From contig JAEYZG010000063.1 of NCBI GenBank assembly GCA_023428135.1, positions 1 to 59,854 on the forward strand: 59,854 nt of DNA, written 5' to 3'. This DNA comes from Bacteroidota bacterium. GTDB lineage: Bacteria; Bacteroidota; Bacteroidia; Cytophagales; Cytophagaceae. Positions 1-10,081 of the stretch are shown here, in pieces. The position numbers and the translations under genes are program-made. Within the stretch, counting starts at the first letter, position 1. The number at the start of each line of letters is the position of its first letter. Under the pieces are notes generated by a model. It worked only from the letters and a program-made list of their open reading frames with translations. It had not been told where the DNA came from and did not search any database.

Positions 1-766
1 GTTGTATACTAACCCTGCTTTGTTTTGTGTGGAGTACTGCCAGTTCAAAGTACTTAAAGAATTGGGTATTCAGGCAGATTATCTTATCGGATATAGTCTT
101 GGTGAGTTAGTAGCTAGTGTTGTTTCCGGTGCCGTGTCTCTGGAAGATGGAATTCGCTTGGTTATAAATATAGCGAAACTTGCAGAAGAAAAGACAACTC
201 CTGCAGCGATGTTGGCAATCATGGAATCAGAGAGTATTATCAACAAATATCCTGATTTGTTTGCCGACTGCAGATGTACAGGAACAAATTTTCAGGAGAA
301 TTTTGTAGTATGTGGCTTGCCTCCTACAATTCAGAATTTACATTTTAATTTAAATAAGATCAATATAATCTCTCTGGTATTACCGGTTAAACAAGGATTT
401 CATACGGAATTTATTGATCCGATCGAAGCGGAAGTGAAGCAGCTGGTGAGGAATATTAATATTTCAGATATGAAAATACCAATCATATCATCAGCGAAGT
501 CAGAGGTTGTAAAAGAATTGAATGAAGATTATTTCTGGGATGTAATCCGCTTACCTGTTAATTTTGAATTTACCATTAAGAGAATTCTTGAGGTAGGAGA
601 TTATATTTTTATAGATTCAGGGCCAAGCGGCACGCTGTCTACTTTTGTCAAATATATTCTTTCTTCGAATACCGGTTCCATTTCTCTGCCAATGATCAAT
701 CAATTCGGAAGAGATCTGATTGCTATTGAAAAGTTGAAAGCTTCATTTTTCGAGAACGTAAGCTGA
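1..766 (+). CDS. Acyltransferase (FabD/trans-AT type), 5' partial
   Basis: This is the C-terminal part of a malonyl-CoA:ACP transacylase-like acyltransferase, cut by the left edge; the first visible codon (TTG) is unlikely to be the true start because family members have an N-terminal segment with a GQG motif that is missing here. The nucleophile elbow GYSLGE is visible (Ser at about visible residue 32), and the catalytic His lies in QGFHTEFIDP (about residue 134), so the active-site dyad is intact. The family moves malonyl or other acyl groups from CoA to an acyl carrier protein in fatty-acid or polyketide synthesis. The diverged middle and the C-terminal NQFGRDL segment look more like free-standing acyltransferases of trans-AT polyketide or unusual lipid pathways than housekeeping FabD, but this is inference; upstream neighbours are not visible. 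Confidence 0.75.
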   Translation, partial: LYTNPALFCVEYCQFKVLKELGIQADYLIGYSLGELVASVVSGAVSLEDGIRLVINIAKLAEEKTTPAAMLAIMESESIINKYPDLFADCRCTGTNFQENFVVCGLPPTIQNLHFNLNKINIISLVLPVKQGFHTEFIDPIEAEVKQLVRNINISDMKIPIISSAKSEVVKELNEDYFWDVIRLPVNFEFTIKRILEVGDYIFIDSGPSGTLSTFVKYILSSNTGSISLPMINQFGRDLIAIEKLKASFFENVS

Positions 767-961
767 AAATCTGTAGAGATAAGAGCTCTCTCAATTAAAC
801 TATTTTTTCTTCTTGACTATTATTCCTGTCCGGGGTCGATACCAGGCGTTTATTGCTTTATAATATTAGGATGCTTATAAAAAGCCAGTTTGTAACTCAG
901 AAACCATAAATAAATTGTTGGCAATAATATTTTATCAGAATAGTTTTTATAACTCTTAATT

Positions 962-3900
962 ATGGTAAAAATAAAAAGCCAATATCCATTTTATCTTTCA
1001 GTTCATACCTTGTGGGTATATGCATTTATTTTAATGCTTCCGTATTTGTCGAGTAAGGTTATAGCGGAAGGAACTAAGGAGTTAATGCCCAGATCCACTG
1101 ATCATGGAGTCGTTCAGATATTCGATCGTTCCAGGTTGTTTATGACCTATGATGCTCCGAAAGAAAACCGGCTTAATATTCATATCTGCAAAGCTGGTGA
1201 AATTATATATTTCGGTTTTAATCAACCAGATGAAGATGTTTACTTTAGGCTTAAAAGTCCTGATGGATCTGTAGTAATGGGACCTACCTTGTTGCCTTCT
1301 TCAGGTGCTGGTTTTATTGCAACTTACAATCAGGCAGTAGTGGGTCCTGTTCAATTATCTGCTGGAGGCTATGATGCACTTTCATATACTTCTCTTACAG
1401 ATGGAGATTATTATATTGAGTTTAATCCGGTTTCTCCAACAACAATCACGAATTCAAAGAGATACTTTGATCTGTTTGATATAACTGTTGCCGATGGAAA
1501 GACCGCTAAGCCTGGTCGATTATGGTCCTATACATGGGATATCAATACTACCAATGCTGATTATTCTTTTAATGGGAAGATGTATGTGCTGTCAACGGAT
1601 AGTATTGTTACTTCAATTGATTTTAACGGGATTCAACCTTTTGGTGCTACCATCAGTGCCAACTCAAAGGGATGTACGAATACCGGTATGGCCATTAACG
1701 ACAGAATAAGTAGGGTGGGTAATGTAACTTATCCTGAATATAAAATCTTTCTTAATGATCCTGATCCAGCTTGTTATCCCACAGGCACCTTTGGTAATTT
1801 CTTACAAAAGCCATTTATAAGTGGATGTGATTCTGAAAATAGGTGTATAAACATTTTTGTAGATAAGCCAGGGAACATAGAAGTTCTTTTGGATATAAAC
1901 GGGCAGGAGGGTTATCAGGCTAATACTACAGACAGAATTCTCTCAGCTTCTGTGGCCAGGGGAGAGAACTGTATCAATTGGAATACAAGAGATGGTAAAG
2001 GGAATATAGTACTCCCTGGAACACCGGTGGAAATAGAGATAAGTTATGGAAATGGAATCACGCATCTGCCGCTTTATGATGTTGAGCACCATCAAAACGG
2101 ATATATTGTTGATCTGGTAAGGCCGACTGGACCTAAACCCCAGCTGTTCTGGGATGATAGTCAACTCAATGCAGGAACTGCTATTGATGAACTTGCCAAT
2201 CTTATCGGATGCTCCAATGCAGGAGGTTGTCATCAATGGAAAGACAGAGGTACTGACGATTGCAAGATAGAGTGTCCCGAAACGATAAACACCTGGTGGT
2301 ATGCCAGGATGGTAAAAGAAAAAGTTGAATATCTGGTATCACTTCCCAAGGTTGATGCCGAATCAAGAAACGGACCCGGCGAAATTAATGACACACTTGT
2401 TTGTGTGAATATATCCAACTTCCGTCTTAGCGGCAGTTTAATAAATGCTTCAGGTGCTCAGTGGATCGGAGGTAATGGAATTTTTAATTCTTCGCGTGTC
2501 GGAATTAGTCCTGAATATCTGCCGACTGAAGAAGAAAGAAAGTCGGGATTGGTTAAGTTATATCTGAAATCAGATGCCCAGCCCAGTTGTCCATCAGCGA
2601 CAGATTCTATACTGATTCGTTTTAAGAAACTTCCGGAAGTACAAGCCGGTGACTCTCTTGTCTTATGTGAAACAACTAAAGTTATTAATATAAGCGGATT
2701 TGTTAAAAATGCTGCTGGAGGTATCTGGTCAGGAGGTAACGGTATTTTTGGTGATAAGAGTAAAATATTAACAACATATACGCCTTCTGCTGCTGAATTA
2801 AAATCAAGTTCATTCCAGTTAAGACTCACTTCTGCAAATGCATCTCCATGTCCTGATGTGTTTGATGAGGTTAAGATTATATACCATCCTGCTCCTTCTG
2901 TGGAAGCGGGTTTGCCATTCAATGTGTGTACAGATATAGATTCTGTTTTGATATCAGGAAGCAGTATGAATGCTACCTCCATTAAATGGGGAGGAGGAAT
3001 GGGTAGCTTTTCTTCCAACTCAAAAACGCAAACGTATTACAGATTTAATCCGATTGAAAAATCAGGAGCTGTTACACTTACTTTAGAAGCAAAAGCTGTA
3101 GCTCCATGTGGTCCTGTTTCTGATGAAGTGAAAATTTTATTCAATCCATTACCCCTTGTAGATGCTGGTAATGATTTGAATAAATGTGCTGGTGATGAGG
3201 CCATATTCAAGGCAAAATCTTCTCCATCCTATTTTTATGAATGGATAGATGAATCAGGCGTTGTTGTAGGTAATGAGACTACACTAAAAGTTATTTCCTC
3301 AGGAGACCGGACTCTTATTCTTAAAGGGAAAGATATTAACGGGTGTATGTCTTCTGATACTGTACGACTCTTAACAATAACAGCTCCGGTATTGACTCTC
3401 CCAAAAGATGTTTGTCTCAGTGATTCTTTGAAGATCAATGCTGTATCTCAATCATATACTTTAGCTGGAATCTATACATGGAAAAAAGATGGGGTGATAA
3501 TGCCTGATAAAATTACATCCGTTATTGATATAATTGAATCAGGCATTTATGAGGTAGATTTTAGGAACGGGAATTGTAAAGCTTCCGGAAAAACTGTGGT
3601 ATGGGCTTCTCCGGCTTTAACTTTGGCAGATTCAATTATTGAATGTGAAAATACAAAAGTTGTTTTATCTGCTAATAAGATTGAGAATGTATCTTATACC
3701 TGGTCTTTCAATCACTCTCTATTGCCTTTTACCACAGCATCTATAGAAGCAATTTCTTCTGATTCAATCCAAAAGTATTTTGTTGAAGTAAAAGACAAGC
3801 ATGGTTGCAAGGATAAAGACAGTATTGTATTGGTAGGAATACCTGTACCAAAGATTATTGCGGAAGATACTGGAATTTGCCCTGGAAAAGAAGTTGTATT

Positions 3901-4588
3901 GAGGCCTGTCATTACTAATAGATATAATGCAATCGGACTTCCTCTTGAATATAGATGGTTGGTTAATGGAAAACTTACTGATATTCATGATGGCATTTAT
4001 CGCGCCTCTGATGCGGGTGAATATAGATTTTCAGTAAAAGTGGGAAGTTGCTATAACGATAAATCCTTTATTGTAGAAAGTTATCCTGAACCCTCCGGGT
4101 CGTTTGGAGAATTAGTGAAGTTTTGTGGTGAAGAGTCACCCTTCTATGAACTTACAGCAGGAATTGGAAAAAGATATCTGTGGTATCAAACGGGGGATAC
4201 GACTCAGTCAATAAGCATTGCATTGCCAGGGAGTTATTCTGTTTTAATTACCAATGAATATGGTTGTGCTATTGAAGACACAACTGAAGTAAGAGAGGTG
4301 TGTCCTCCTAGAGTGTATATCTCAAACTCATTTTCTCCGAATAAAGATGGAAAGAATGACACTTATGATGTCTTTGGTTCAAACTTTATGAATTTTAGAA
4401 TGCTGATCTTTAACAGGTGGGGAGAAATAATTTTTGAAAGCAAGGACAGGAGTGATGTATGGGATGGTCAATACAAAGGAGAGCCGATGCCTGTAGGTGT
4501 ATATCCATGGGTAATCACTTATGAGGGCGATTCGGAAGAATATAAAGGGCCATATAAAATGGAAGGTAGTGTAACAATTGTGAGATAA
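962..4588 (+). CDS. T9SS type B (CHU_C) secreted surface protein
   Basis: A 1,208-residue exported protein. It begins with a signal peptide (hydrophobic stretch around residues 17-35), continues through a beta-rich region with many Cys, and at about residues 475-735 has three related segments of about 85 residues sharing an xxGGxWxGGxGxF pattern (PKD/Ig-like). More Ig-like segments follow. The last 90 residues carry the CHU_C / gliding-motility-associated C-terminal domain: NSFSPNKDGKND, then FNRWGEIIFE and PVGVYPW. This domain is known as the type B sorting signal that directs T9SS export and surface attachment. The stop codon overlaps the start of the PorP/SprF-like gene, the usual partner of such cargo, as in sprB-sprF. 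Ligand and exact role are unknown; adhesion or gliding is inference. Confidence 0.85.
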   Translation: MVKIKSQYPFYLSVHTLWVYAFILMLPYLSSKVIAEGTKELMPRSTDHGVVQIFDRSRLFMTYDAPKENRLNIHICKAGEIIYFGFNQPDEDVYFRLKSPDGSVVMGPTLLPSSGAGFIATYNQAVVGPVQLSAGGYDALSYTSLTDGDYYIEFNPVSPTTITNSKRYFDLFDITVADGKTAKPGRLWSYTWDINTTNADYSFNGKMYVLSTDSIVTSIDFNGIQPFGATISANSKGCTNTGMAINDRISRVGNVTYPEYKIFLNDPDPACYPTGTFGNFLQKPFISGCDSENRCINIFVDKPGNIEVLLDINGQEGYQANTTDRILSASVARGENCINWNTRDGKGNIVLPGTPVEIEISYGNGITHLPLYDVEHHQNGYIVDLVRPTGPKPQLFWDDSQLNAGTAIDELANLIGCSNAGGCHQWKDRGTDDCKIECPETINTWWYARMVKEKVEYLVSLPKVDAESRNGPGEINDTLVCVNISNFRLSGSLINASGAQWIGGNGIFNSSRVGISPEYLPTEEERKSGLVKLYLKSDAQPSCPSATDSILIRFKKLPEVQAGDSLVLCETTKVINISGFVKNAAGGIWSGGNGIFGDKSKILTTYTPSAAELKSSSFQLRLTSANASPCPDVFDEVKIIYHPAPSVEAGLPFNVCTDIDSVLISGSSMNATSIKWGGGMGSFSSNSKTQTYYRFNPIEKSGAVTLTLEAKAVAPCGPVSDEVKILFNPLPLVDAGNDLNKCAGDEAIFKAKSSPSYFYEWIDESGVVVGNETTLKVISSGDRTLILKGKDINGCMSSDTVRLLTITAPVLTLPKDVCLSDSLKINAVSQSYTLAGIYTWKKDGVIMPDKITSVIDIIESGIYEVDFRNGNCKASGKTVVWASPALTLADSIIECENTKVVLSANKIENVSYTWSFNHSLLPFTTASIEAISSDSIQKYFVEVKDKHGCKDKDSIVLVGIPVPKIIAEDTGICPGKEVVLRPVITNRYNAIGLPLEYRWLVNGKLTDIHDGIYRASDAGEYRFSVKVGSCYNDKSFIVESYPEPSGSFGELVKFCGEESPFYELTAGIGKRYLWYQTGDTTQSISIALPGSYSVLITNEYGCAIEDTTEVREVCPPRVYISNSFSPNKDGKNDTYDVFGSNFMNFRMLIFNRWGEIIFESKDRSDVWDGQYKGEPMPVGVYPWVITYEGDSEEYKGPYKMEGSVTIVR

Positions 4589-5634
4589 TGGTATTAAGCA
4601 AAATGAAATTGTGTGTAAGATATCAGTATCTAAAATTGGTGACAATAGCAATTTTGCTTATTATCATTAATAAGGTATCCGCACAGGACATTCAGTTTTC
4701 GCAGTTTTATGCTAATACTTTATATTTAAACCCTGCCTTTGCAGGAAGCACACATGACCTGAGAGGTGTGCTGCATCAACGTCTTCAGTGGCCCAAGCTT
4801 GAGGCTAAATATATAACATCCTCAGCAAGTCTTGATACATATATCAAGAAAACCAAAGGAGGTGTTGGATTAATTTTAATGAAGGACTGGCAGGGAGCAA
4901 ATACAATAAGCTCAACAGATATAGCCCTTCAATATGCTCAGGAAGTTAATTTTTCCTCGAAATTTTCAATGAGGTTTGGCTTGCAGGGGGCTTATGTCGC
5001 AAGAAATATTAATTATGCACAATTAACATTTCCTGATCAGTATACGGATGGTGGGTATTCTGGCGTTCCTACCTCAGAAGATTTTGGGGTGAACAGAAAA
5101 AACTTCTTTGATTTTTCTGCAGGAACAGTATTTTATACGGATAATCTATGGTTCGGAATTTCTGCCCATCATATAAATATGCCTAACCAGTCTTTTTACA
5201 ATGAGGTAAGCAGACTGCCTGTGAAAATTGGTATTGTAGGAGGTTACAAAATAGAATTGGATGGGGGAGAGGCAAATAATCCAAATAAGTCCAGCAGATA
5301 TTCTCTGACTCCTACTTTTTATTATAAAATGCAAGGGAAATCAGATCAGCTGGACCTTGGAGTTTACGGGATGTGTGATGATCTGATGGTAGGGTTCTGG
5401 TATAGAGGACTGCCTGTAAAACGTTATGAAAGAAACCTTCAGAATAACGAATCTATGGTCGTGCTGCTGGGCTGGAGAATAAACAGATTAGTAATTTCTT
5501 ATAGTTACGACTTTACTATTTCGAAGCTGAATACTGCTCGTACCGGTGGTTCTCATGAATTAAATCTCACCTACATTTATCCATTGCCACTCAAAAGGAA
5601 AATATATAAAAGACTTCCATGTCCTAAGTTTTAA
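4588..5634 (+). CDS. PorP/SprF family T9SS outer-membrane protein
   Basis: A 348-residue protein with a signal peptide ending near VSAQ, followed by QFSQFYANTLYLNPAFAGS, the hallmark start of the PorP/SprF family, and then a predicted outer-membrane beta-barrel. Family members are T9SS accessory proteins; SprF is needed to secrete the adhesin SprB, and paralogues usually sit just downstream of their own type B cargo, as here. The ATG overlaps the upstream stop codon (TAATG), suggesting translational coupling with the CHU_C protein. An in-frame ATG lies 15 bases downstream and could be used instead, because the signal peptide remains intact. I infer that this protein anchors or exports the upstream gene product. 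Confidence 0.9.
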   Translation: MVLSKMKLCVRYQYLKLVTIAILLIIINKVSAQDIQFSQFYANTLYLNPAFAGSTHDLRGVLHQRLQWPKLEAKYITSSASLDTYIKKTKGGVGLILMKDWQGANTISSTDIALQYAQEVNFSSKFSMRFGLQGAYVARNINYAQLTFPDQYTDGGYSGVPTSEDFGVNRKNFFDFSAGTVFYTDNLWFGISAHHINMPNQSFYNEVSRLPVKIGIVGGYKIELDGGEANNPNKSSRYSLTPTFYYKMQGKSDQLDLGVYGMCDDLMVGFWYRGLPVKRYERNLQNNESMVVLLGWRINRLVISYSYDFTISKLNTARTGGSHELNLTYIYPLPLKRKIYKRLPCPKF

Positions 5635-5893
5635 TGATTTACTCTGCTATAAATAGATATTTTTTAGATTTTTATAGATTTTTTCAACTAATAAAACTAT
5701 TTTATCCTCTTATGCTTTAGTAAAGCAATACGAGATATGATATTCTAATCGGATTTTAATTTCTTTATCATCCAATTTATTTCATTTGGCATGATGTCTG
5801 TTATAGGTTTCCCTCTTATTTAATGAGGTTTTATAGAGGTGAAGAATAGAAATTATTGAAGTAAGTAGTAAGTTAAATTTTAAGTAAAAAGTC

Positions 5894-8023
5894 ATGATGT
5901 TTTTGTTTGATATATCGTTGCCATTTAAAGATCCTGTATTAGTGTTTTCAGTGGTATTGTTTATCATATTCTTTGCTCCGATAGTACTTAAGAAATTCAG
6001 AATACCAGGTATCATAGGGCTTATTCTTTCAGGGGTAATTGTTGGCCCGAACGGATTTAATCTGTTATTAAGAAATTCCGGGATTGTTCTTTTCGGTACA
6101 GTTGGTCTTTTGTATATCATGTTTCTTGCGGGACTTGAAATTGACCTCAATGATTTTAAAAAGAACAGAAACAAAAGCCTGATATTCGGAGCGCTTACCT
6201 TTTTCATACCTTTAACATTAGGTACCCTAGTTTCTTATTACGTCTTACATTTAAGTATTCAGGGTTCGGTTTTACTCGCGAGTATGTTTGCTTCTCATAC
6301 TTTGGTTTCCTATCCGATAGCAAGTAAACTTGGCCTTACAAAAAAGCAAGCGGTAACCCTTGCCATTGGAGGTACTATCATTACAGACACTGCTGTGCTG
6401 TTATTACTGGCTGTTATTACAGGTTCTGTTAGTGGTAACCTTGATTCAGCCTTTTGGGTAAGATTAGCTATTTCCCTTATAATATTCGGATTTATAGTAC
6501 TCTTTATCTTTCCAAAAGTTACCAGGTGGTTTTTTAAGAACGTTGAAGGAGACGGAGGAGCACAATACATTTTTGTGTTAGGAATGGTATTCGCTGCAGC
6601 TTTTTTATCTGAGGTTGCGGGAGTAGAGCCTATTATCGGAGCCTTCCTGGCAGGTCTCTCACTCAACAGACTTATACCTCATACTTCACCATTGATGAAT
6701 AGAATCGAGTTCATTGGCAATACGCTGTTTATTCCGTTTTTTCTTATCAGTGTGGGAATGATAGTAGATATAAAAGTTTTGTTCAATGGATATCAGGCTC
6801 TATTTGTAGCAGGTATATTGATCGTAATGGCCTTATTTAGTAAGTGGGCTGCTGCATTTATTACCCAGAAAATATTTAAATTTTCTTCTATTGAAAGAAA
6901 CTTAATATTCGGACTAAGTAGTTCTCACGCAGCAGCAACGCTAGCAGTTATTCTTGTGGGCTTTGATTTAAAGCTGTTTGATGAATCCATACTTAATGGA
7001 ACCATACTACTCATTCTTGTTACCTGTATGGTCAGCTCTTTTGTCACAGAGAGTGCAGGAAGGAAGCTGGCAATAGCAGAATCAAAAGGTGGCGGGGAAT
7101 ATCATGAAGTAGAAGAAAGAATTTTAATTGCCATAACAAATCCTGCAAACATTGAAAACAAGATTGATATGGCTGCAATGCTAAAGGAATCTGATAAATC
7201 GCAGCCAATCTATGCCGTTTCAGTTGTTAATGATGATGAAGAAGCAAGAGACAAACTTATTCAAAATCGGAAAATGATAGATCGTGCAGTCAAACACGCA
7301 GCTTCTGCAGAGAATAAACTGGAGGTCGTGTCCAGAATTGATCTTAACATAGCAAATGGAATTGCACGCGCTGTGAAAGAACTGATGATTACGGAGATCA
7401 TTATCGGATGGCATGAAAAGAATACAACTACTGAAAAGCTGTTTGGTACGGTGCTTGAAAATCTTGTTGTTCGTACGGATCAGATGATCGTGGTAACACG
7501 CACATTGCAACCTTTGAATACCATCAATAAGATTATTGTAATGGTACCGCCTAACGCTGAGCTTGAGATAGGATTTAAGAGGTGGATTCAGATGGTGAAG
7601 AAGTTATCCAAACAGACGAACAGCCAGGTGATTTTCTTTGGTGTATCAGAATCGTTGCAACAACTGAAAACAGCAGTGAATGAAAGTAAACCGGGAATAG
7701 ATGCGGATTATAAGGGCTTTTCTGATTGGGATGATTTTCCTTTATTCTCCAGACAGATCAATAAAGATGACCTTTTTGTTGCTATAACTGCACGAAAAGC
7801 TACTTTATCTCATTCTCTATTCATGGATTCTATTCCAAAGGTCTTACAAAAGTATTTTGACAAAAATAACTTTATGCTTGTTTATCCTGAACAGTTCAGT
7901 GAGGATCCTGAAAACAGGAACCTTCAGATGGATGGAACAAGTTCAATGATTATAGAGGACCTGCAGAGGTTTAATAAAATTGGTAAGATGTTGAAAGGGG
8001 TTATCAAATGGCCCAGGAAGTAA
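5894..8023 (+). CDS. Cation:proton antiporter (CPA2) with Usp-like tail
   Basis: A 709-residue integral membrane protein. Residues 1-400 form a Na+/H+-exchanger-type domain with about 12 hydrophobic segments; LAGLEIDLNDF and GAFLAGLSLNRLIPH match the KefB/NhaS3 (CPA2) group. The last 300 residues are soluble and look like two universal-stress-protein-like alpha/beta units rather than a TrkA-N/RCK domain, since no GxGxxG motif was seen there. Such proteins exchange Na+ or K+ for H+ at the inner membrane and help with pH and salt balance. The ATG chosen is the first of an ATGATG pair. The gene ends three bases before the likely start of the DUF2809 gene, so the two are probably co-transcribed. 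Ion specificity cannot be read from the sequence. Confidence 0.88.
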   Translation: MMFLFDISLPFKDPVLVFSVVLFIIFFAPIVLKKFRIPGIIGLILSGVIVGPNGFNLLLRNSGIVLFGTVGLLYIMFLAGLEIDLNDFKKNRNKSLIFGALTFFIPLTLGTLVSYYVLHLSIQGSVLLASMFASHTLVSYPIASKLGLTKKQAVTLAIGGTIITDTAVLLLLAVITGSVSGNLDSAFWVRLAISLIIFGFIVLFIFPKVTRWFFKNVEGDGGAQYIFVLGMVFAAAFLSEVAGVEPIIGAFLAGLSLNRLIPHTSPLMNRIEFIGNTLFIPFFLISVGMIVDIKVLFNGYQALFVAGILIVMALFSKWAAAFITQKIFKFSSIERNLIFGLSSSHAAATLAVILVGFDLKLFDESILNGTILLILVTCMVSSFVTESAGRKLAIAESKGGGEYHEVEERILIAITNPANIENKIDMAAMLKESDKSQPIYAVSVVNDDEEARDKLIQNRKMIDRAVKHAASAENKLEVVSRIDLNIANGIARAVKELMITEIIIGWHEKNTTTEKLFGTVLENLVVRTDQMIVVTRTLQPLNTINKIIVMVPPNAELEIGFKRWIQMVKKLSKQTNSQVIFFGVSESLQQLKTAVNESKPGIDADYKGFSDWDDFPLFSRQINKDDLFVAITARKATLSHSLFMDSIPKVLQKYFDKNNFMLVYPEQFSEDPENRNLQMDGTSSMIIEDLQRFNKIGKMLKGVIKWPRK

Positions 8024-8025
8024 AT

Positions 8026-8433
8026 ATGAAAAGGAATAGAGAATTATATTTCTTTATTATTATGGGACTCATTGGTATGGGTCTGGCAGCCCGGAAATGG
8101 AAGGTTTTTTTTCCTGATTTAATCAATGTTTATCTCGGTGATGCTATCTGGGCAGCGATGATTTATTTCGGGATAGCCTTTATTTTTAATAGGAAAAGTT
8201 TATCATTCATTGCAATACTCTCTTTGGCATTCTGCTATTGTATTGAAGTCAGTCAGTTTTATCATGCACCATGGATTGATGCAATAAGAAATACCAGAAT
8301 CGGTGCTCTTATTCTTGGTTTTGCATTTTTGTGGAGCGATATACTGGCTTACACATTGGGAATAAGTTTATCATTCCTTGGAGAATATTTCTTTTTTAAG
8401 GGAAAAATAAAGGAAGTAAATGTTGTAGCTTAG
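8026..8433 (+). CDS. DUF2809 family small membrane protein
   Basis: A protein of about 135 residues with four or five hydrophobic segments. The spacing of RKWKVFFPDLINVYLGD, the acidic ECSQF-like segment (here CIEVSQFYHAPWID) and the RNTRIG loop match the DUF2809 family, whose function is not known. I chose the ATG at 8026 because an AGGAAG ribosome-binding site lies about six bases upstream; a second in-frame ATG at 8008 would overlap the antiporter gene and give an extra six residues. It probably forms an operon with the antiporter. Confidence 0.8.
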   Translation: MKRNRELYFFIIMGLIGMGLAARKWKVFFPDLINVYLGDAIWAAMIYFGIAFIFNRKSLSFIAILSLAFCYCIEVSQFYHAPWIDAIRNTRIGALILGFAFLWSDILAYTLGISLSFLGEYFFFKGKIKEVNVVA

Positions 8434-8542
8434 TACTAATCAGTGTTTTACTCTATTCCACATGTTTTTTTTATGACTTTTTTTGATTCATTAATGCTAT
8501 AAACTTTAATAGGTTTTTAGACGTTTCTTTATATGCAAATCT

Positions 8543-8550
8543 TAATTTTG
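8543..8550 (+). promoter_or_regulatory. -7 box for the MATE gene
   Basis: TAATTTTG fits the Bacteroidota -7 consensus TAnnTTTG and lies 19 bases before the ATG at 8570. A clear -33 TTG at the usual distance is not visible, so the assignment is tentative. Confidence 0.4.
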
Positions 8551-8569
8551 CAGCCTTTCAGAAATAGAT

Positions 8570-9919
8570 ATGATTTTCAGCAGTTGGTTTAGGGATAACC
8601 TTAAGGAATATAAAGACACGTTAAGAATAGCTTATCCTGTAGTTCTCAGTCAATTCGGCCATATATCAGTAGGGGTGGCAGATAGCATTATGGTTGGTGG
8701 GTTAGGAAGTATTCCGCTCGCATCAGCCACATTTGCCTTTAGTGTATTTGTTCCGTTTATGATGTTTGCCATCGGCCTTACTTATGGAATTTCTCCTTTA
8801 GTTGCCAAGGCAGACGGTGAGCAGAACCACGAAGAAATAAGAAAGATTCTGAAACACAGTATTGTATTGAATATAATAGCAGCAATATTGCTCGCTGGAG
8901 GATTGCTATTTGCAGCTCCGCTTCTGCAATATTTTCAACAGCCACAGGAAGTACTTGCACTGGCTATTCCGTTCTTTAAAACTCTGGTATGGTCATTAGT
9001 GCCTTTAATTTTATTTCAGATCTGGAAACAGTTTGCAGAAGGACTTGCCATTACGAGGCAGGCTATGTATATCACTGTAATTGCCAATGTCCTGAACCTG
9101 TTGCTTAACTATCTCCTGATATACGGTCATTATGGATTTCCAAAACTTGGTACAAATGGTGCTGCAGTGGCTACTCTTATTGCAAGGATATTCATGGCTA
9201 TTTCAATTTTTATATTTGTTATAAAATATTCCAGAACCAATATTTTTATCAAAAGCCTGCAAAAGATTAGCTATTCATTTCAGGAATTTAAAAGATTATT
9301 TAGGGTAAGTATTGCTGTTGGGTCTCAGCTTGCTTTTGAAACAGGAGCATTTGGAATGGCAGCTATTATGATTGGCTGGCTGGGTGCTTCGGAAATGGCT
9401 GCACATCATATTGCCTTAAACATGGCCGCCGTAAGTTACATGGGTGCAACGGGAATAGGTGCAGCAGCAACAGTTCGTGTTGGAAATGAATTGGGGAGAA
9501 AGGATTATGCAGCAGTTCGCAATGCAGGAAAAGCAGCATTTCACTTGGTTGTTTTATATATGAGCTTCTGTGCCCTGGTGTTTATATTATTCAGACATGA
9601 TTTGCCCTCGTTTTATATCAATGAAGAATCTATCTGTAAAATGGCCGCATCGCTTTTATTGATCAGTGCATTTTTTCAATTGTCTGACGGTATTCAGGTT
9701 GTTTACCTTGGAGCTCTTCGTGGATTAGAAGATGTGAAGATGCCTACAGCCATTGCTTTGTTGGCCTATTGGGTAATAGCGTTGCCATTAGGATATGTGT
9801 TCGCATTTGTGCTGAATATGGGCGTTGAAGGCGTTTGGTATGGGCTATTGATAGGGCTTACCATTGCCGCATTGTTGCTTTATTATAGGTTTGAGAAGAA
9901 GTCGAAGGAGTTGGTGTAG
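8570..9919 (+). CDS. MATE family efflux transporter
   Basis: A 449-residue inner-membrane protein with 12 predicted transmembrane segments in two homologous halves. The N-terminal half has YPVVLSQFGHISVGVADSIMVGGLGSIPLA and the second half VGSQLAFETGAFGMAAIMIGWLG, both typical of NorM/DinF-type MATE transporters. The family exports drugs, cationic metabolites or flavonoids using a Na+ or H+ gradient; substrate here is unknown. Length is normal. It appears to be a single-gene unit with its own -7 box. The gene ends 162 bases before the convergent primase-helicase, and that gap holds no recognisable gene. Confidence 0.92.
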   Translation: MIFSSWFRDNLKEYKDTLRIAYPVVLSQFGHISVGVADSIMVGGLGSIPLASATFAFSVFVPFMMFAIGLTYGISPLVAKADGEQNHEEIRKILKHSIVLNIIAAILLAGGLLFAAPLLQYFQQPQEVLALAIPFFKTLVWSLVPLILFQIWKQFAEGLAITRQAMYITVIANVLNLLLNYLLIYGHYGFPKLGTNGAAVATLIARIFMAISIFIFVIKYSRTNIFIKSLQKISYSFQEFKRLFRVSIAVGSQLAFETGAFGMAAIMIGWLGASEMAAHHIALNMAAVSYMGATGIGAAATVRVGNELGRKDYAAVRNAGKAAFHLVVLYMSFCALVFILFRHDLPSFYINEESICKMAASLLLISAFFQLSDGIQVVYLGALRGLEDVKMPTAIALLAYWVIALPLGYVFAFVLNMGVEGVWYGLLIGLTIAALLLYYRFEKKSKELV

Positions 9920-10081
9920 GCCTTGGAGAGGAGGTTTGATGGTTATAGGCTAAGCCTGAGAAATAACATATGACCCATAATATTTAATCTCTTGGGTTGT
10001 GAAGGAGATAAGAAATGTTTTCATTACAAAGCACATATACTCTTGCTCCAATAAATTTTGACTTGCCTCTGTTGTCAAGAT

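Noticed and set aside
2458..3018. 186-codon open frame on the minus strand
   Set aside because: It lies fully inside the CHU_C protein gene, and the antisense product has no recognisable features; the plus frame is clearly coding.
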